Part shown: piece by piece, positions 50,225 to 53,676 of the stretch | Layout of the letters: each line of letters begins with the position of its first letter | Numbering within the stretch: position 1 is the stretch's first letter | Assembly (NCBI GenBank): GCA_963170165.1 | Contig: CAUJGQ010000112.1 | Coordinates: 1-53,676, forward strand | Direction: 5' to 3' | DNA: 53,676 nt | Source: Chloroflexota bacterium | Lineage (GTDB): Bacteria; Chloroflexota; Dehalococcoidia; CAUJGQ01 | Notes under the pieces: model-generated | What the model saw: the letters and a program-made list of their open reading frames with translations, nothing else | Databases searched by the model: none | What the model was told of the DNA's origin: nothing | Position numbers and translations under genes: made by a program

Positions 50225-52108
50225 GTGGCTGCTCCCGCGCCGCTGTCACCGCCGAGCAACGCCGGCGCGGATTTCCGCGTGGCGCTGGTGTGCCTGCCCT
50301 GGTACACCGCGGGACGGCCCTCCATCCAGATTGGGCTGGTGGGCGCCATCGCCCGGCAGGCCGGCTTTCCCACCGATCTGTATCACCTCAACCTCGACCT
50401 GGCGGCCCGTACCGGCCCTGCTATCTACGAGGCGCTGTGCAATCACCGCGGTCACCTGACCGGCGACTGGCTATTCTCGGTGGCCGCCTTCGGTGAGGAG
50501 GCGCACAGCGATGATGCCGCCTACTTCGCCGCGTTCGGTGAGGAGATCCGGGAAATCGGCGCGGCGATTGACGAACCGCCGGCCTACCTCTCCCGGCTGC
50601 GGCACGACATCTTGCCGCAGTTCATCGACGATTGCCTGGCGGCGGTGGACTGGGGGCGGTACCGGGTGGTGGGGTTCAGCTCCACCTTTCAGCAGAACGT
50701 CGCCTGTCTGGCGCTGGCCCGCCGGATCAAAGGCACGTACCCGGATACGGTGATCGTCTTTGGCGGCGCCAACATGGAAGACGAGATGGGTCCGGGCTAC
50801 GCCCGCGCCTTCACATTTGTCGATTATGTGCTGTCCGGCGAGGCGGACGAGAGTTTCCCGGCGCTGCTGCGCTGCCTGGCCGCCGGACAAGAGGCGCCGG
50901 AGATTCCCGGCCTTGCCCTGCGGACAGCCGGTGGTGTGCGCTCCTGCGGTCAAGCCCCACCCGTGCGCGATCTCGACGAGCTGCCCGTGCCGGATTACCG
51001 CGAGTACTTCGCCCGCCGCGACGCACAGGGGCTGCAAGCCGCCTATCCCCACCCGGTGCTGCCGTTCGAAAGCTCACGCGGTTGCTGGTGGGGCGCCAAG
51101 CACCACTGTAGCTTCTGCGGACTGAACGACCTGATCATGCCGTACCGCGCCAAGCGGCCCGAGCGCGTGCTGGCGGAGCTGACCGAGCTGGCCGCCCGCC
51201 ATGGCAGCACCTTCTTCGCCGCCTCAGACAACATCCTGGACATGAAGCACCTCCAGCAGGTGCTGCCACGCATCGCGGAAGCGCACGCCGATTTCCAGTT
51301 CTTCTACGAAGTGAAGGCAAACCTGACGCGCGAGCAGATTCGCACCCTGGCCCGCGGTGGGGTGCGCTGGATCCAGGCCGGTATCGAGAGCGTCAACACT
51401 AACCTGCTGCGCCTGATGAACAAGGGCTCCAGCATGCTGCAAAATGTGCTGCTGCTGAAGTGGGCGCGCTACTACGGCATCCACGTAAGCTGGAACATCC
51501 TCTGGGGCTTTCCCGGCGAGACAGAAGCTGACTATCAGGAGCAACTGGCGGTACTGCAGCTGATCCCGCATCTGGAACCGCCCAACCACGCCGGCCGCAT
51601 CCGCCTGGAGCGGTTCTCCCCCTACTTCACCGGCAGGGCGGCCGGTACGCCCGTAGAGGTCCGGCCCGACGCCTCGTACGCCTACGTCTATCCAGGGCAT
51701 GTGCCGCCGGCGCAGGTGGCCTACTTCTTCGAATACGCCATGGATGGCACCGTCCCGGACGAGTCGAACGCGGAGACGGTGGCGTGGGTGGCGGAGTGGG
51801 AGCGGCGCTGGTTCTCGGAGCGGCCGGACACGCTGTCCTATCGCAAGTCGCTCGACCGGCTGTTCATCGACGATCATCGCGGCGCGGCGCCGGGTCAGAC
51901 CTATACGCTCACCGGCCCCGCGGCGCCGCTGTATGAGTACTGCGGCGAAGCGCCGCGCACCGTGCCCGCCATCATCAGCCACCTCGACGGGACAGTCTCA
52001 GCGGAGACGGTCTCGCGGCTGCTACGCGAGCTGTCCGCGCGCGGTCTCATGCTGCAGGAGGGTGGCCGGCATCTCAGCCTGGCGCTGCCGGCTAATCCCG
52101 GCTGGTGA
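50225..52108 (+). CDS. RiPP-maturation radical-SAM enzyme (B12-binding-like N-terminus, CX7CX2C)
   Basis: A 627-residue enzyme resembling the RiPP-maturation radical-SAM family 1 (rSAM_ocin type). Residues about 17-200 look like a B12-binding Rossmann domain (VALVCLPWYTAGRPSIQIGL; VVGFSSTFQQN; VIVFGGANMEDEMGPG), without a visible DxHxxG. The [4Fe-4S] motif is C287-x7-C295-x2-C298, in SRGCWWGAKHHCSFCG, instead of CX3CX2C. GIESVNTNLLRLMNKGSS and WNILWGFPGETEADY follow in the barrel. Residues about 555-627 resemble a small winged-helix/PqqD-like leader-binding domain. GTG 50225 follows GGGGAGG. The enzyme probably modifies one or both precursors encoded just downstream; the reaction is unknown. 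Confidence 0.88.
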   Translation: MAAPAPLSPPSNAGADFRVALVCLPWYTAGRPSIQIGLVGAIARQAGFPTDLYHLNLDLAARTGPAIYEALCNHRGHLTGDWLFSVAAFGEEAHSDDAAYFAAFGEEIREIGAAIDEPPAYLSRLRHDILPQFIDDCLAAVDWGRYRVVGFSSTFQQNVACLALARRIKGTYPDTVIVFGGANMEDEMGPGYARAFTFVDYVLSGEADESFPALLRCLAAGQEAPEIPGLALRTAGGVRSCGQAPPVRDLDELPVPDYREYFARRDAQGLQAAYPHPVLPFESSRGCWWGAKHHCSFCGLNDLIMPYRAKRPERVLAELTELAARHGSTFFAASDNILDMKHLQQVLPRIAEAHADFQFFYEVKANLTREQIRTLARGGVRWIQAGIESVNTNLLRLMNKGSSMLQNVLLLKWARYYGIHVSWNILWGFPGETEADYQEQLAVLQLIPHLEPPNHAGRIRLERFSPYFTGRAAGTPVEVRPDASYAYVYPGHVPPAQVAYFFEYAMDGTVPDESNAETVAWVAEWERRWFSERPDTLSYRKSLDRLFIDDHRGAAPGQTYTLTGPAAPLYEYCGEAPRTVPAIISHLDGTVSAETVSRLLRELSARGLMLQEGGRHLSLALPANPGW

Positions 52109-52134
52109 TCAGCCAGGCGGCAACGTAGCGTCTC

Positions 52135-52198
52135 CGCCCCGCACGCTGGGGCGCGCAACCTGGTTCACGGCCACCGGCAGGCGGGACGGTTCCCCGCC
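52135..52198 (+). other. two intercistronic hairpins before precursor 1
   Basis: CGCCCC (52135-52140) pairs with GGGGCG (52148-52153), and GGCGGG (52180-52185) with CCCGCC (52193-52198). They lie between the enzyme stop and the precursor RBS and may stabilise a processed precursor mRNA. No internal promoter is obvious here. Confidence 0.4.
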
Positions 52199-52230
52199 GT
52201 TCACCAACAGCATCACAAGGAGGTATGTCT

Positions 52231-52524
52231 TTGGCATCGTTAGACGATCTGCCCAAGATCCTGGCAGAGAACCCACAGGCGCGCGAGGAGTTGATGTCGT
52301 TGCTCTCTGGCTTCTGCCAGCGCTACGGGGTCGAGCTGAACACTCAGGACGCCACGCAAGTGGACAACGACGAAGTGCGCGGGTACATCCTCGGCGCTCC
52401 GTCGCTGGGGAGCCAGCCCGCCCTTGGCCGCCAGCCAAACATCGGGGCACTGCGCCCGGGTGGTGGGGTCGCGCTCATTTACGACGTCACCGGCTCGGGC
52501 ACCAGCCGCACCTTCTGGATCTAG
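52231..52524 (+). CDS. RiPP precursor peptide 1
   Basis: A 97-residue precursor. The leader (about 1-60) is helical-looking and acidic: ASLDDLPKILAENPQAREEL, then LNTQDATQVDNDEVRGYILG. A variable, Pro/Gly-rich linker (61-77) separates it from a conserved end: GGVALIYD, V, TGSGT, S, RTFWI. The only Cys is in the leader (residue 29). The TTG at 52231 is chosen because AAGGAGGT (52217-52224) is six bases away; an ATG at 52225 abuts the ribosome site and would add MS. The paralogue has the same TTG and spacing. Core residues may be 80-97 if cut after the Gly-Gly. Confidence 0.85.
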   Translation: MASLDDLPKILAENPQAREELMSLLSGFCQRYGVELNTQDATQVDNDEVRGYILGAPSLGSQPALGRQPNIGALRPGGGVALIYDVTGSGTSRTFWI

Positions 52525-52531
52525 TTCGCGA

Positions 52532-52545
52532 CGGGTTGCGACCCG
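52532..52545 (+). other. tetraloop hairpin between the two precursor genes
   Basis: CGGGT (52532-52536) pairs with ACCCG (52541-52545) around a TGCG loop, eight bases past the first precursor stop and just before the second RBS (GGAGGT 52550-52555). It may tune the ratio of the two products or protect the upstream mRNA end. Confidence 0.4.
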
Positions 52546-52561
52546 CCACGGAGGTGCTCTC

Positions 52562-52855
52562 TTGGCCTCAATCGATGATCTGCCCAAGATCCTGGCAGAG
52601 AACCCGCAGGCGCGTGAGGACCTGATCACCTTGCTGACGGAGTTCTGCGCACGGCATGGGATCGAGCTGAACACCCAGGACGCCACGCAAGTGGACAACG
52701 AGGAGGTACGCGGGTACATCCTCGGCGCTCCGTCGTTGGGGGGCCTGCCCGCCCTTGGCAAGCCGCAGGCCCTGCCCGGCGCACGCCTGCCGGGCGGTGT
52801 CGCGCTGATCTACGACTCCACCGGCTCAGGTACCGGCCGGACTTTCTGGATCTAG
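52562..52855 (+). CDS. RiPP precursor peptide 2
   Basis: A 97-residue paralogue of the upstream precursor, same length without gaps: ASIDDLPKILAENPQARED leader, LNTQDATQVDNEEVRGYILGA, a different linker (GLPALGKPQALPGARLP), and the conserved end GGVALIYD, S, TGSGT, G, RTFWI. GGAGGT (52550-52555) lies six bases before the TTG at 52562, and no ATG or GTG near by is in frame, which confirms TTG as start of both genes. Core Ser/Thr, Tyr, Trp and Phe are the likely modification sites, since there is no Cys in the core. Confidence 0.85.
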   Translation: MASIDDLPKILAENPQAREDLITLLTEFCARHGIELNTQDATQVDNEEVRGYILGAPSLGGLPALGKPQALPGARLPGGVALIYDSTGSGTGRTFWI

Positions 52856-52859
52856 TTCA

Positions 52860-52889
52860 TCCCCCGCCGGTGGCCGTGCGGCCGGGGGA
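52860..52889 (+). terminator. attenuator-like hairpin between precursor 2 and the second radical-SAM gene
   Basis: TCCCCC (52860-52865) pairs with GGGGGA (52884-52889), and inside it GCCG/CGGC extend the stem with a one-base bulge. There is no T-run. A partial terminator after precursor genes is common in RiPP loci, as it keeps peptide mRNA in excess over the enzyme mRNA. Confidence 0.5.
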
Positions 52890-52901
52890 ACGAGTACGCC
52901 G

Positions 52902-53676
52902 ATGCCGTTCTTTCACCTCAACCTTCAGATCACACAGCAATGCCCGTTGGAGTGCGCGCATTGCTGCATCGAGTCCGGACCCTGGCGGACCGAGAGCATG
53001 GCGCTGCCTGATGCCGTGTCCTATGTCCGCCAGGCGCACGCGATCAACCCAGCCACCGTGCTCAGCTTCACCGGTGGGGAGCCGTTCGTTCGCTTTCCGC
53101 TGATGCGTGACATCGCCCGTGCGGCGGACGAGCTCGGCATGTGGCACACGACGATCACCAGCGCCGTCTGGTGCAAGTCGGTGGCCTTCGCCCGGGAGCG
53201 GCTGGCGGAGCTTCAGCGCTACGGGCTGCGCACCGTCAACCTCAGCTATGACTCGTTCCACGAGCCGTGGGTGACGCCTGAGCGCATGCAGCACTGCATC
53301 ACCGCCGCCGCGGACCTGGGGCTGCGCATTCACGTCGGCGGCGCCGTGGTTTCTGGGTCGAAAGGCGCGCGCGAGCTGTTGGGGAGCTGGCTGGACCGGT
53401 TCCCGCAGGTGGAGAGCGCAGATTGGGGCGTGGCTCCCAACGGCCGCGGCGCTCTGATTCCGGCCGAGCGGATCCTGTTTCAAGAGGCGCCACATCTGGA
53501 AGCCACCTGCCCGATGGCATCAGAGCTGTTGATCGAGCCGGACGGGACGGCGTATCCCTGCTGTACTACCGGTGGCGATTACGCCTTCCTGCGCCTGGGC
53601 AATGCCCGCCTCACCCCGCTGGCCGAGCTGCGCGCCCACGCCGAGCGCCAGTCCTGGTTTCGCATCATCGTCCGCG
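52902..53676 (+). CDS. second radical-SAM enzyme, SPASM-like C-terminal cysteines (partial, no stop in window)
   Basis: The visible 258 codons encode a canonical radical-SAM barrel: C14-x3-C18-x2-C21 in QCPLECAHCC, the SAM-binding FTGGEPFVRFP at about residue 54, and TVNLSYDSFHEPWVTPERM at about 113-131. Near 208-230 there are further Cys (ATCPM, and YPCCTTGGDY after LLIEPDGTA), which look like the beginning of a SPASM/twitch auxiliary cluster domain. The gene runs off the right edge. The RBS is weak (GGGGGAA), after a hairpin. It lies 46 bases after precursor 2, so it is very likely a second tailoring enzyme. Confidence 0.85.
   Translation, partial: MPFFHLNLQITQQCPLECAHCCIESGPWRTESMALPDAVSYVRQAHAINPATVLSFTGGEPFVRFPLMRDIARAADELGMWHTTITSAVWCKSVAFARERLAELQRYGLRTVNLSYDSFHEPWVTPERMQHCITAAADLGLRIHVGGAVVSGSKGARELLGSWLDRFPQVESADWGVAPNGRGALIPAERILFQEAPHLEATCPMASELLIEPDGTAYPCCTTGGDYAFLRLGNARLTPLAELRAHAERQSWFRIIVR

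Larger units (their letters stand above)
52231..52855 (+). repeat. tandem duplication containing the two precursor genes
   Basis: The two 97-codon genes repeat with a period of 331 bases. At the protein level I count 73 of 97 identical residues with no gaps; differences cluster in the linker (residues 61-77), while the last 20 residues differ at only two. The 3' flank also repeats (TTTCTGGATCTAGTTC-like), showing that the duplication includes non-coding bases. Confidence 0.9.

Noticed and set aside
50128-50496. Frame starting MLRRWIARSLLDSV before and across the radical-SAM start
   Set aside because: It has no ribosome site and runs out of frame through the radical-SAM gene. The TACACT before it may be a promoter, but the protein is not credible.
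52225-52230. ATG start of precursor 1
   Set aside because: It touches the Shine-Dalgarno with no spacing; the TTG two codons later has ideal spacing and is matched by the paralogue.

Overview
This is a high-GC, gene-dense bacterial chromosome segment made almost entirely of short operons. There is no insertion sequence, phage module, rRNA operon or CRISPR array. The gene style suggests a Chloroflexota-type bacterium, perhaps Thermomicrobia-like: a SAM-I riboswitch over a SAM cycle, an archaeal-type class I aldolase, an Eis-like acetyltransferase, many alpha/beta-hydrolases, frequent GTG/TTG starts, and stem-loops without U-tracts between convergent genes. This placement is an inference from gene content, not a measured phylogeny. 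ThiO-type thiazole synthesis points to an aerobe.

Layout. 1-192: 3' end of tmRNA and its terminator. 255-7521: adenine salvage (apt), then a promoter, SAM-I riboswitch and terminator controlling mtnA-mtnP-pfkB-GNAT-ahcY-metK. This is a near-complete SAM recycling unit: MetK makes SAM, AhcY clears S-adenosylhomocysteine, MtnP and MtnA clear methylthioadenosine, Apt recovers adenine, and the PfkB kinase may recover adenosine. 7637-14109: an HpaB-like oxygenase, a Tat-type dienelactone hydrolase, an ABC-2 exporter and two unknown proteins. 14182-19727 (minus): a thiamine operon under a TPP riboswitch, thiG-[tenI-thiS fusion]-thiO-thiE-thiL-thiD. 19802-24192: an FAD oxidoreductase, a PHP phosphoesterase, two hydrolases and a CinA/PncC-like protein. 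24195-26666 (minus): usp-trkA(N)-trkA-pheA. 26681-37095: a PEP-utilising-domain protein, small unknown proteins, an aldolase, Eis-like GNAT, SprT-like, threonine-synthase-like, hydrolase, and two tandem metallo-beta-lactamase-fold enzymes. 37373-45159: MFS permease, SDR, a divergent D-amino-acid pair (D-aminoacylase and a D-threonine-aldolase/D-serine-dehydratase-like enzyme), Gfo/Idh/MocA and ribD. 45251-46891: lepB, a tRNA-Lys overlapping the lepB stop, and an isolated HsdR N-terminal fragment. 47331-49786: DUF2207-lemA.

The most interesting region is 49787 to the right edge: a compact RiPP (ribosomally made, post-translationally modified peptide) locus. It holds a large radical-SAM enzyme with an unusual CX7CX2C cluster motif and a B12-binding-like N-terminus, two tandem 97-residue precursor paralogues with near-identical C-termini that lack cysteine, and a second radical-SAM enzyme with a canonical CX3CX2C motif that runs off the window. 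A promoter with a palindromic operator precedes the first enzyme, hairpins separate the cistrons, and both precursors appear to start at TTG. The core has no Cys, so thioether (sactipeptide/ranthipeptide) chemistry on it is unlikely; cyclophane, epimerisation, methylation or another C-H functionalisation is more plausible. The product is unknown.
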